Source of the DNA: Rhodospirillales bacterium CG15_BIG_FIL_POST_REV_8_21_14_020_66_15
Lineage (GTDB): Bacteria; Pseudomonadota; Alphaproteobacteria; Rhodospirillales; Casp-alpha2
DNA: 64,000 nucleotides
Direction: 5' to 3'
NCBI GenBank assembly: GCA_002781745.1
Contig: PFFW01000124.1
Span: forward strand, 1 to 64,000
Made by a program: the position numbers and the translations under genes. Position 1 is the first letter of the stretch; each line of letters starts with the position of its first letter. Positions 49,221-57,670 of this stretch are shown here, one piece after another. The notes under the pieces were generated by a model. It did not search any database, was not told the origin of the DNA, and saw nothing but the letters and a program-made list of their open reading frames with translations.

Positions 49221-50252
49221 TTGGAATCATTCAGTCCGAAACTGCACCTGCCGATCCTGATCTTCGGCGTCGCGGCGCCTTTCGTGATCCCCGGCGTGAC
49301 CATCCAGATCGCCGTGTTGTGGGTCATGGTCCTGTTCGCCCTGACCTGGGATATCCTGGGCGGCCAGATGGGCTACAACTCGCTGGGCAACATCCTGTTC
49401 TTCGGATCGGGCATGTACATCTCGGCGGTCGTCCAGGTCAGCATGTTCGCCGACGTCGCCGAATATACGGCATCCTCCGGCGCCGTCGATTTCAAGTATA
49501 CCGACGCCCAGTATTTCTGGGGCCTGGGGCTCGGCGTCATCGCCGCGGGCATCGGCTCGGCGGTCCTGGCGGCGGCCATCGGCTGGACCATGTTCGGCCT
49601 GCGCGGGCCCTATTTCGCCATCGGCACCCTGGGCATCGCCCTCACGGCCGGCGAGCTGATGGGCACCTGGTCCTGGGTCGGAGCCGGCGGCGGCCTGGCC
49701 ATGCCCGTGTTTCCGGGCAGCGCCGACGGCAAGTCGATGATGTTCTATTTCCTGTGCTTCTTCGCGGCGATCGCCACCTACCTGTTCTGCAGCTGGCTCT
49801 ACTCGACCCGCTTCGGGCTCGCCATCAACGCCATTCGCGACGACGAGCAGAAGGCCGAGGCCATGGGCATCCACACGCTCCGCTACAAGACCATCGCGTG
49901 GTCCGCGGCGGCGTTCTTCCTCGGCATCTCGGGGGCCCTGTTCGGCAACATTACGGGCTTCGTCGAGCCCCTGGAGGTGGCCTTCCCGGTCGCCACCTTC
50001 GGCATCTTCATGGTCGCCATGTCGCTTCTCGGCGGCAAGGGCACCCTGTGGGGTCCGATCCTGGGCGCCATCCTGTTCCACTTCCTGAAGGAGTTCACCT
50101 GGACCTACTTCCTGGGCTGGCAGTGGGTCGCGCTCGGCGTGCTGATCATCGTCAACGTGGTGTTCTTCCAGCAGGGGATCATGGGCTGGCTCATGGACAA
50201 GTTCCCGGAACGTTTCGGCATCGTCGTCGACAAGAAGGAGGCGGCGGAATGA
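49221..50252 (+). CDS. livM: Branched-chain amino acid ABC transporter permease LivM
   Basis: This 343-residue permease has YNSLGNILFFGSGMYISA, a later GLRGPYFAIGTLGIALTAGELM, and the coupling loop RFGLAINAIRDDEQKAEAMGI. The last part, VSLLGGKGTLWGPILGA-like (MSLLGGKGTLWGPILGAILF), is typical of LivM. The start is a TTG at 49221 after GGGAGC; no nearer ATG suits the conserved start. Its stop overlaps livG. Confidence 0.92.
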   Translation: MESFSPKLHLPILIFGVAAPFVIPGVTIQIAVLWVMVLFALTWDILGGQMGYNSLGNILFFGSGMYISAVVQVSMFADVAEYTASSGAVDFKYTDAQYFWGLGLGVIAAGIGSAVLAAAIGWTMFGLRGPYFAIGTLGIALTAGELMGTWSWVGAGGGLAMPVFPGSADGKSMMFYFLCFFAAIATYLFCSWLYSTRFGLAINAIRDDEQKAEAMGIHTLRYKTIAWSAAAFFLGISGALFGNITGFVEPLEVAFPVATFGIFMVAMSLLGGKGTLWGPILGAILFHFLKEFTWTYFLGWQWVALGVLIIVNVVFFQQGIMGWLMDKFPERFGIVVDKKEAAE

Positions 50253-51001
50253 CCGACACGCCCGTTATCGAACTGAACGGCGTCTCCAAGTCCTTCGGGG
50301 GCGTGGTCGCCAACCACAGCATCTCTCTCAAGGTGCCGGGCGGGGGCATCACCGGCCTGATCGGGCCCAACGGCTCGGGCAAGACGACCCTGTTCAACTC
50401 CATCGTCGGCTATCACCCCATCGACGAAGGCTCGATCAGGTTCAAGGGCCAGGAGATATCGGATTACCGGGTGCCGCAGATCGCCCGCCTGGGCCTGCTG
50501 CGCACGTTCCAGCAGACGCGCATCTATTCGAACATGAACTGCATCGACAACATGCTGATCTCGATCCCCCACCGCAAGCTGGGGTTCCGGGACATGTTCA
50601 AGAACCGCGGCGACAAGGCGACCATGGAAGAGGTCGACCGTCTGCTCGATTTCGTCGGGCTATACGAGAAGCGCCGGCTCATTTCGGGCGACCTCAGCTT
50701 CGGGCAGCAGAAGCTGCTGGAGTTCGCCATGGCGCTCATGAACCGGCCCGAGGTCCTGCTCCTGGATGAGCCCACGGCGGGCATCAACCCGACCCTCATC
50801 AACGGGCTGATCGACCGGCTGCGCCGCGCCAACGAGGAACTTGGCATCACGCTGTTCGTCATCGAGCACAACATGCGCGTGATCATGAACATGGCGCAGT
50901 CGATCTACTGCCTGGCCCACGGCGAGCTTCTCGCCCACGGCACGCCGGACGAGATTCAGAACGACCAGCGCGTCATCGACGCCTATCTGGGAGCACATTG
51001 A
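50249..51001 (+). CDS. livG: Branched-chain amino acid ABC transporter ATPase LivG
   Basis: This 250-residue ATPase has Walker A GPNGSGKTT, the family insertion RTFQQTRIYSNMNCIDNML, the signature LSFGQQKLLEFAMAL (a variant of LSGGQ with Phe) and Walker B EVLLLDEPTAGINP. The H-loop lies in FVIEHNMR. The ATG at 50249 overlaps the livM stop, fixing the start. It hydrolyses ATP with LivF to drive uptake. Confidence 0.93.
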   Translation: MTDTPVIELNGVSKSFGGVVANHSISLKVPGGGITGLIGPNGSGKTTLFNSIVGYHPIDEGSIRFKGQEISDYRVPQIARLGLLRTFQQTRIYSNMNCIDNMLISIPHRKLGFRDMFKNRGDKATMEEVDRLLDFVGLYEKRRLISGDLSFGQQKLLEFAMALMNRPEVLLLDEPTAGINPTLINGLIDRLRRANEELGITLFVIEHNMRVIMNMAQSIYCLAHGELLAHGTPDEIQNDQRVIDAYLGAH

Positions 51002-51003
51002 CC

Positions 51004-51909
51004 ATGGCCGACGAAACCAAGGTTGAAGACGAATCCGCCGGGGCCGCCGCCAAGCGCCGCTCGACCGGCTATCACATGGGGACCGTGGACGCGGTCATCT
51101 CGGTAGAGGACGTCAACCGCCAGGCCAAGGCCATGGCCGTCGACGTGCCGCTGGAGAAGGTCGCGGCGCTGGCCGGCAACGCGCCCTTCGTGAACCTGAA
51201 GGACCTGCGCTGCGGCTACGGCAAGATGGAGATCATCCACGGCTTCAACCTGCAGGTCGGCAAGGGCCAGTCGCTCTGCCTGATCGGCCCCAACGGGGCG
51301 GGCAAATCGACGGTGCTGCACGCCATCTATGGCCTCAACACCATCATGAGTGGCCAGATCCTGGTGGGCGAGGGCGACACGGCCCAGGACGTGTCCCGGA
51401 TGACGGCAAACCAGAAGCTTCAGCGCGCCGGCATCGCCTATATCCTGCAGGACAAGTCCATCTTCCCCGACATGACGGTGGAGGAGAACCTGTGGATGGG
51501 CGGCTTCCTCATGGAGACGACGGCCCAGGCCAAGGAGGCGGCGGAAAAGGTGTTCGCCAAGTACGACCGCCTGGCCCAGCGCCGCAAGCACCTGGCCAAG
51601 GTGCTGTCGGGCGGCGAGCGGCGGCTGCTGGAAATTTCGCGCGCCCTCGTCATGGATCCGGACGTGCTGCTGGTGGACGAGCCCTCCATCGGCCTGGAGC
51701 CCCGCTTCATCGACATGGTGTTCGAGATCCTCGACGACCTGCAGCACACGGAAGGCAAGACCATCATCATGGTCGAACAGAACGCCAAGAAGGGCCTGGA
51801 ATTCGCCGACATCGGCTACGTGCTGGTGTCGGGCGAACTGGCCATCGCCGGCACCGGCGACGAACTGCTGGAGAACGAGGACGTGGGAAGATTGTTCCTC
51901 GGCGGCTGA
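51004..51909 (+). CDS. livF: Branched-chain amino acid ABC transporter ATPase LivF with N-terminal extension
   Basis: This 301-residue ATPase has Walker A GPNGAGKST, signature LSGGERRLLEISRAL, Walker B DVLLVDEPSIGLEP and the H-loop replaced by MVEQNAKK, as in other LivF proteins. The ATPase core starts near residue 60 (VNLKDLRCGYGKMEI). The first 60 residues form an extra, charged region absent from ordinary LivF (about 235 residues). The ATG at 51004 and a TTG at 50998 are both possible starts; GGGAG fits the ATG better. Confidence 0.9.
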   Translation: MADETKVEDESAGAAAKRRSTGYHMGTVDAVISVEDVNRQAKAMAVDVPLEKVAALAGNAPFVNLKDLRCGYGKMEIIHGFNLQVGKGQSLCLIGPNGAGKSTVLHAIYGLNTIMSGQILVGEGDTAQDVSRMTANQKLQRAGIAYILQDKSIFPDMTVEENLWMGGFLMETTAQAKEAAEKVFAKYDRLAQRRKHLAKVLSGGERRLLEISRALVMDPDVLLVDEPSIGLEPRFIDMVFEILDDLQHTEGKTIIMVEQNAKKGLEFADIGYVLVSGELAIAGTGDELLENEDVGRLFLGG

Positions 51910-51938
51910 CCCGTGCTGCCGTTTCGCTACTGGAATCG

Positions 51939-51966
51939 CGGGGGCGCCAAGGCGCCCCCGTTTCCT
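51939..51966 (+). terminator. Intrinsic terminator of the liv operon
   Basis: CGGGGGCGCC (51939-51948) and GGCGCCCCCG (51951-51960) are perfect complements around AA, followed by TTTCCTTA. It lies 30 bases after livF and is among the clearest terminators in the window. Confidence 0.82.
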
Positions 51967-52124
51967 TATGGGGGCCGGAGTTCGCCCCCCAAGGCGGCTG
52001 GACAGCATCACGAATAAGGTGAGAAATACCAGATAATATATTGAATTAAAAAGATATATTTTAACGATCCCTGCCAGCCGCTTGCGCGATGCTTCCTAAC
52101 TACACCCGCAGGCCACAGGCCGCG
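51967..52124. other. Intergenic region with AT-rich patch
   Basis: An AT-rich patch at about 52013-52066 (for example GATATATTTTAAC) separates the liv operon from the convergent dehydratase gene. The patch has no recognised motif. No gene is seen. Confidence 0.4.
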
Positions 52125-53837
52125 TCAGCGGCCCTCCGTGGCTTTCAAGAACCCGAAGTCGGCCCCGTCTTCGGCCTGCGTCACGGTATCCAGGTAGAGT
52201 TTCAGGTAGCCGCGGTCGGACCCGGCATGGGGTTCGGGCGGGCTCCAGGCCGCGCGCCGGGCATTCATTTCGGCATCGTCTACTAGTAGATCGAGCGTGC
52301 GCCTCGGCGTGTCCAGACGGATGCGGTCGCCGGTTTTCACGAGGGCGAGCGGCCCGCCGTCGGCGGCTTCGGGCGAGACGTGCAGGATGATCGTTCCGAA
52401 GGCGGTGCCCGACATCCGGCCGTCGGAAATGCGCACCATGTCCTTGACGCCCTGCTGGGCCAGCTTCTTCGGGATCGGAATGTATCCGGCCTCGGGCATG
52501 CCGGGCGCCCCCTTGGGCCCGATGTTGCGCAGCACCAGCACGTCGTCGGGGGCGACGTCGAGGTCCGGGCTGTCGATGCGCATCGCCAGGTCTTCCAGGT
52601 TGTCGAACACCACGGCGCGGCCCTCATGGACCAGAAGGCCCTGGTCGGCCGCCGACTGTTTCAGGACCGCACCGTTCGGGCACAGGTTGCCGCGCAGCAC
52701 GGCCATGCCGCCCTCGGGGTAGAGGGGGGTGCCACGCGGGCGCACCACGTCCTGGTCCCAGCCGGGCGGCATGGCGACCAGGTTCTCGCCCAGCGTCCTG
52801 CCCGAGACGGTCAGGCAGTCGAGGTCGAGCAGGTCCTCGATCTCGCGCAGGATGGTGGTCAGGCCGCCGGCCTTCCACAGATCCTCCATGTAATAGATTC
52901 CGTTGGGCTTCAGGTTGACCAGCGTCGGCACCTCGCGGCCCATCGTATCGAAGGCGTCCAGGTCGACGCTCAGGCCCAGGCGCCCGGCCACGGCCGCCAT
53001 GTGGACGATGCCGTTGGTCGAGCCGCCGATGGCGAGCAGCGTCTTCATGGCGTTGTTCACGGACGCCTGCGTAATGATCCTGTCGGGCGTCACCTTGTCC
53101 CTGGCGAGGGCGACGGCCCGCGTGCCCGTTTCCTCGGCGTGGCGCAGGCGGTCGGCGGCCCAGGCCGGGATCGCCGCGCCGCCCGGCAGCATCATGCCCA
53201 TGGCTTCGGTCATCAGCGCCATGGTCGACGCCGTGCCCATGACGCCGCAGGTCCCCGCCGTGGGCACCAGCTTGGCGGAGATGTCCTCGATTTCCGCTTC
53301 GCCGATCTCGCCGGCGCGGAATTTTCCCCACATGCGCCGGCAGTCGGTGCAGGCACCCAGGCGCTCGCCCTTGTGGCTGCCGGTGCCCATGGGCCCGGTG
53401 ACGCAGACGATGGCGGGCACGCCCGCCGAGGCAGCGCCCATGAGGAGGGCCGGCACGGTCTTGTCGCAGCCGCCGATCAGCACCACCGCATCCATGGGCT
53501 GGGCGCGGATCATTTCCTCGGTGTCGATCGACATCAGGTTGCGCAGGAACATGGAGGTCGGATGCGCGAAGCTCTCGTGGATCGAGATGGTCGGGAACTC
53601 GACCGGCAGGCCGCCCGCCAGCATGACACCGCGCTTCACGGCCTCGACCAGGTCCGGCACGGTCTTGTGGCAGGCGTTGTATCCCGAGAATGTATCGGCG
53701 ATGCCGATGATGGGCCGGCCCAGGGCGTCGTCCGTGTAGCCCATGGCCTTGATGAAGGCCTTGCGCAGGAACAGCGAGAAGGCGTCGTCGCCGTAACGTG
53801 TCAGGCCCTTTTTCATTCCCGTTTGATCGTCGGACAT
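52125..53837 (-). CDS. IlvD/Edd-family dehydratase, probably sugar-acid ([2Fe-2S]) type
   Basis: This 570-residue protein has the three cluster cysteines of the family: Cys56 (YNACHK), Cys124 (IGGCDK) and Cys197 (GTCGVMG). The spacing and length match L-arabinonate/D-xylonate dehydratases more than dihydroxy-acid dehydratase IlvD. Its start, LTRYGDDAFSLFLRKAFIKAMGY, also fits that branch. It removes water from an aldonic acid to give a 2-keto-3-deoxy acid. AAGGA precedes the ATG at 53837. No sugar transporter or aldolase is adjacent. Confidence 0.85.
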   Translation of the reverse strand: MSDDQTGMKKGLTRYGDDAFSLFLRKAFIKAMGYTDDALGRPIIGIADTFSGYNACHKTVPDLVEAVKRGVMLAGGLPVEFPTISIHESFAHPTSMFLRNLMSIDTEEMIRAQPMDAVVLIGGCDKTVPALLMGAASAGVPAIVCVTGPMGTGSHKGERLGACTDCRRMWGKFRAGEIGEAEIEDISAKLVPTAGTCGVMGTASTMALMTEAMGMMLPGGAAIPAWAADRLRHAEETGTRAVALARDKVTPDRIITQASVNNAMKTLLAIGGSTNGIVHMAAVAGRLGLSVDLDAFDTMGREVPTLVNLKPNGIYYMEDLWKAGGLTTILREIEDLLDLDCLTVSGRTLGENLVAMPPGWDQDVVRPRGTPLYPEGGMAVLRGNLCPNGAVLKQSAADQGLLVHEGRAVVFDNLEDLAMRIDSPDLDVAPDDVLVLRNIGPKGAPGMPEAGYIPIPKKLAQQGVKDMVRISDGRMSGTAFGTIILHVSPEAADGGPLALVKTGDRIRLDTPRRTLDLLVDDAEMNARRAAWSPPEPHAGSDRGYLKLYLDTVTQAEDGADFGFLKATEGR

Positions 53838-53872
53838 GCGGTGTTTCCTTGGGATTTCTTCTTGAGGCGGGG

Positions 53873-54292
53873 TCAGTTGTTATAGCACTGGTGCCAGAGC
53901 AGGCGCGACGCGTCCATATTGCGGAACGCGAAATAGGGGGCTTTTTCCGTTTCGGGCCGGACCACGGCGATGATGTCGATCCACAAGGTCGCGCCGGGCT
54001 GAATCTCGAACTCGAGGGAATCGAGCGGCCAGTCCTTCAAGGCCATGCCCGACGTCACGATGGCGGCCCGCTCAGCGGGCCCGGTGAGCGAGCATTTCAC
54101 GTCCAGGAACGACGTCCGGGCGGCGGGCAGGGTATGAAACCGGGCCTCGTCGCCGGGCCGGACCTCATGGGGATGGGAATCCTCCTCCAGCATCTCGGCA
54201 CGTGGCAGGGCACGCCATGGCGCCTCCGCCGCTTGGGCGGGGGTGAACGCGAACAATACCGCAAGGGCGATGGCGGCAGGTCTGAAGGGCAT
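53873..54292 (-). CDS. Periplasmic protein, unknown function
   Basis: This 139-residue protein has a signal peptide (MPFRPAAIALAVLFAFTPAQA) and a small domain. The domain contains EVRPGDEARFHTLPAARTSFLDVKCSLTG and WIDIIAVVRPETEKAPYFAFRN; the end is LLWHQCYNN. Two Cys may pair. I do not recognise the family. It reads in the same direction as the dehydratase gene 35 bases downstream, so a shared transcript is likely, but a functional link is not evident. Confidence 0.6.
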   Translation of the reverse strand: MPFRPAAIALAVLFAFTPAQAAEAPWRALPRAEMLEEDSHPHEVRPGDEARFHTLPAARTSFLDVKCSLTGPAERAAIVTSGMALKDWPLDSLEFEIQPGATLWIDIIAVVRPETEKAPYFAFRNMDASRLLWHQCYNN

Positions 54293-54420
54293 GGCGGTTC
54301 CTCACGTCGCCTCTACACGGAAAATTGCGCCGGGCCAACCTGTTAAACGTGTGTCGGCTCTGTTGCGCTGCACCAAGCGATGCTCTACGGTTTCAGGGCA
54401 ACTGGGGCCCAGAGACGACC

Positions 54421-55872
54421 TTGTCCGATCGATCGAAACCAGAAATCTTCGACGAGATGCACGCCGCCAACGGCGACATCAGACCAGCCTACAGGGAATA
54501 TTCGGCCTGGCTGACGGACCAGTCCCTGGACCGCCTGCGCCAGAAACACCAGCAGGCGGACCTACTGTTCCGCCGTCTCGGCATCACCTTCACCGTCTAC
54601 GGCGAGGACGAGGGGGGTGAGCGCATGATCCCCTTCGATGTCATCCCCCGTGTCCTCAGCCACGAGGAATGGGCGGTGCTGGAGCGCGGCGCCATCCAGC
54701 GGGTCGACGCGCTCAACGCCTTCCTGCACGACATCTACCATGATCAGGAAATCATCCGCGCCGGCCTCGTGCCCGCGGAACTGGTCATGACCAACGAGGC
54801 ATTCCAGCCGCAGATGCTGGGACTCGACCTGCCGCGCCGGGTCTATGCCCATGTGTCGGGGGTCGACGTGGTGCGGATCGACGACAAGACCTTCTTCGTC
54901 CTGGAGGACAACGTGCGCACGCCGTCGGGCGTGTCCTACATGCTGGAAAACCGGGAAACCATGATGCGCCTGTTCCCGGATCTGTTCGCGCGCTCCGTTG
55001 TCGCCCCCGTCGACCGCTATCCGGAATACCTGCTGCACTCGCTGCAGGCCGTGGCGCCGCTGGGCGTCGATGATCCCACGGTCGTCCTGATGACGCCCGG
55101 GCAGTACAACAGCGCCTATTTCGAGCACGCCTTCCTGGCCACGGAAATGGGCATCGAGCTGGTCGAGGGCCGCGACATGTTCGTGGATTCGGGCTCCGTC
55201 TTCATGCGCACGACCGAGGGGCCCAAGCGCGTCGACGTGATCTACCGCCGGATCGACGACGGGTTCATCGACCCCTTGGCCTTCAATCCGGAATCGGCCT
55301 TGGGCGTGCCGGGCATCCTGTCCGTTGTGCGCAGCGGCCGGGTGACCCTGTGCAACGCCATCGGCACCGGCGTCGCCGACGACAAGGCCATGTACGTCTA
55401 CGTGCCCGACATGATCCGCTTCTACCTGGGCGAGGAGCCGGTGCTGCAGAACGTGCCGACCTTCTCGTGCCGCAAGGCCGACGACCTGAAATACGTCCTC
55501 GACAACATCGCGGACCTCGTCGTCAAGGAAGTGCACGGGTCCGGCGGCTACGGCATGCTGGTGGGGCCCAAGGCGACCAAGGCCCAATGCGCGGACTTCA
55601 AGAAACGCCTGCAGGCCGAGCCGGACAACTACATCGCCCAGCCGACCCTGGCGCTCTCGACCTGTCCGACCCTGGTCGAGGAAGGCATCGCGCCGCGCCA
55701 CGTGGATCTGCGCCCCTTCGTGCTGTCGGGCGAGAAGACCCGCGTCATGCCGGGCGGCCTGACGCGCGTGGCGCTCAAGGCTGGCTCGCTGGTCGTCAAT
55801 TCCTCGCAGGGCGGCGGCACCAAGGACACCTGGGTCCTGGAAGCCCCGGCCGTGGTCGAGGACGAGGAATAG
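54421..55872 (+). CDS. Circularly permuted ATP-grasp protein (DUF404/DUF407)
   Basis: This protein of about 483 residues carries the circularly permuted ATP-grasp fold. It begins PEIFDEMHAANGDIRPAYREYSAWL, has IPFDVIPRVLSHEEWAVLERGAIQRVDALNAFLHDIY (given by ends), and later VKEVHGSGGYGMLVGP and RVMPGGLTRVALKAGSLVVNSSQGGGTKDTW. The family is thought to join amino acids or peptides with ATP. It is followed by alpha-E and transglutaminase-like genes, a conserved trio. A TTG at 54421 is taken as start; ATG 54457 would remove conserved residues and TTG 54325 adds unlikely sequence. Confidence 0.88.
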   Translation: MSDRSKPEIFDEMHAANGDIRPAYREYSAWLTDQSLDRLRQKHQQADLLFRRLGITFTVYGEDEGGERMIPFDVIPRVLSHEEWAVLERGAIQRVDALNAFLHDIYHDQEIIRAGLVPAELVMTNEAFQPQMLGLDLPRRVYAHVSGVDVVRIDDKTFFVLEDNVRTPSGVSYMLENRETMMRLFPDLFARSVVAPVDRYPEYLLHSLQAVAPLGVDDPTVVLMTPGQYNSAYFEHAFLATEMGIELVEGRDMFVDSGSVFMRTTEGPKRVDVIYRRIDDGFIDPLAFNPESALGVPGILSVVRSGRVTLCNAIGTGVADDKAMYVYVPDMIRFYLGEEPVLQNVPTFSCRKADDLKYVLDNIADLVVKEVHGSGGYGMLVGPKATKAQCADFKKRLQAEPDNYIAQPTLALSTCPTLVEEGIAPRHVDLRPFVLSGEKTRVMPGGLTRVALKAGSLVVNSSQGGGTKDTWVLEAPAVVEDEE

Positions 55873-55888
55873 GGGAGCGGAGCGGATC

Positions 55889-56833
55889 ATGCTGTCGAGC
55901 ACGGCCGACAACCTGTTCTGGATGGCGCGCTACATGGAGCGTTCGGAGAACACCGCGCGCCTACTGACGGGCCTTTACCACATGTCGCTCCTGCCGGCGC
56001 GGCGCGGCGCCCAGGCGGGGCTGTGGGAGGGGCTGTTCCAGTCCGAGGAGGAGCGCGAAGCCTATCTCGCCAAGTACGACGCCTTCAAGACCGACCCGGT
56101 GCTGACCTACATGGTGCTCGACCGCGACAATCCGTCGAGCATCCGGTCCTGCGTGTGGTCGGCGCGCGAGAACGTGCGCGCCACCCGCCACGTGCTGACC
56201 ACGGACATGTGGGAGACCATCAACTCCACCTGGCTCGACATCGCCCAGGTCACCTATGCCGACATGCAGGACATGGGCCACCACGAGTTCCTGGAATGGA
56301 TCAAGGTGCGCTCGCACCTGTTCCGCGGGGTCGCCCACGGCACCATGCGGCGTGGCGAGGCCTTCGAGTTCTGGCGCATGGGGGTGTTCATCGAGCGGGC
56401 GGAAAACACCATCCGCCTGCTTGCCGCCCGCGCCCATACCTTCAAGCCGTCGGGCCCGGCCTCGCGCCCCGACACGGCGACCCTCGACTATTACCAATGG
56501 GGCACGCTGCTGCGCTCGGTCAACGCCTACAAGGCCTACCGGGAGATCTACAAAAGCCAGATAGACCCGCGCCGGGTGGTGGAGCTTCTGATCCTCAACC
56601 CGGAAATACCGCGCTCGGTCATCGCCTGTGTCGAAGAGACCTGCGAGGTCCTGGAAGGCCTGCGTCCGCGTTCGCGCAGTTACGAGCAGGGCAGCGATCT
56701 TCTCAACCGCCTGCAGGCGGCACGCATCGACCGCATCTACCGCACGGGCATGGCGCGGTTCCTGGAAGACTATCGCGCCGGCCTGCACGATCTCAGCCTG
56801 CAGATCCAGCGCGACTTCCTGATGATCCAGTGA
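55889..56833 (+). CDS. Alpha-E domain protein (DUF403)
   Basis: This 314-residue, all-helical protein begins MLSSTADNLFWMARYMERSENTARLL, the standard start of the alpha-E family, and includes GTMRRGEAFEFWRMGVFIERAENTIRLL. The family has conserved Glu and Arg and always occurs with a circularly permuted ATP-grasp enzyme. It may present or modify the substrate of that enzyme. The gene follows after 16 bases including GGGGAGCGG. Confidence 0.9.
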   Translation: MLSSTADNLFWMARYMERSENTARLLTGLYHMSLLPARRGAQAGLWEGLFQSEEEREAYLAKYDAFKTDPVLTYMVLDRDNPSSIRSCVWSARENVRATRHVLTTDMWETINSTWLDIAQVTYADMQDMGHHEFLEWIKVRSHLFRGVAHGTMRRGEAFEFWRMGVFIERAENTIRLLAARAHTFKPSGPASRPDTATLDYYQWGTLLRSVNAYKAYREIYKSQIDPRRVVELLILNPEIPRSVIACVEETCEVLEGLRPRSRSYEQGSDLLNRLQAARIDRIYRTGMARFLEDYRAGLHDLSLQIQRDFLMIQ

Positions 56834-56841
56834 GCGAGCCC

Positions 56842-57645
56842 ATGCATCTTACCGTCAACCACGTCACCCATTTCAAGTTCGCGGAACCGGCCACCCATTC
56901 GATCCAGTACATCCGGATGACGCCACGCGCGGACCTGTGCCAGCGGGTGCGCATTTGGGACGTCGCGGCGACCGGCCGCCTGACGCCCTGGACCGACGGC
57001 TTCGACAACCACGCCCACGTGGCGACGTTCGACGGCGAGCACGACGAGGTGCGCGTCACCGTCATCGGCGAGATCACGACGTCGAACACCAACGGCGTGC
57101 TGCCCATGGACGACGGCCTGCCACCCTATATCTTCCTGACGCCGACCGACTATACGGAGGCCGACGACGAGGTCCGCAAATTCGCCGCACCGGTCGCCAA
57201 GATCCTGGCGGCCAGGGGGGCGCTCGACGCCGGGCACGCCCTGATGGCTGCCGTGGCCGAGGCCGTCGCCTACCAGCCCGGCCATACGACGGTGGAGACC
57301 AAGGCGGCCGAGGCGCTGGCCGCCGGCAAGGGCGTGTGCCAGGACCAGGCGCACCTGTTCATTGCCGCCGCGCGGCACCTGGGCTTGCCGGCGCGTTACG
57401 TGTCGGGATACCTGGCGGCCGGGTCGGGCAACGAAAGCCATCTGGCGAGCCACGCTTGGGCAGAGACCCTGATCGACGGATTGGGCTGGGTCAGCTTCGA
57501 TCCCGCCAACGATCAATGTGCCACGGAGGCCTATATTCGCCTCGCGCTCGGCCTCGACTACGGCACGGCCTGTCCCATCCGGGGGCTGCGCGACGGCGGC
57601 GGGGTCGAGGAAATGGATGTCAACCTGCGCATCGAAGAGCAGTAG
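56842..57645 (+). CDS. Transglutaminase-like cysteine protease-fold protein
   Basis: This 267-residue protein has the bacterial transglutaminase-like N-terminal beta domain (MHLTVNHVTHFKF...) and a papain-like core. The active Cys is in AGKGVCQDQAHLFIAAARHLGLPARYVSGYL, the His in SHAWAETLIDGLGWVSFDPAND with the following Asp (given by segments). It may cleave or transfer peptide bonds on the product of the neighbouring ATP-grasp ligase. The ATG at 56842 is taken; a GTG at 56830 overlaps the previous stop and is an alternative. Confidence 0.9.
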   Translation: MHLTVNHVTHFKFAEPATHSIQYIRMTPRADLCQRVRIWDVAATGRLTPWTDGFDNHAHVATFDGEHDEVRVTVIGEITTSNTNGVLPMDDGLPPYIFLTPTDYTEADDEVRKFAAPVAKILAARGALDAGHALMAAVAEAVAYQPGHTTVETKAAEALAAGKGVCQDQAHLFIAAARHLGLPARYVSGYLAAGSGNESHLASHAWAETLIDGLGWVSFDPANDQCATEAYIRLALGLDYGTACPIRGLRDGGGVEEMDVNLRIEEQ

Positions 57646-57670
57646 GCCCGCTCCGCCCAACCCCGCCCGG

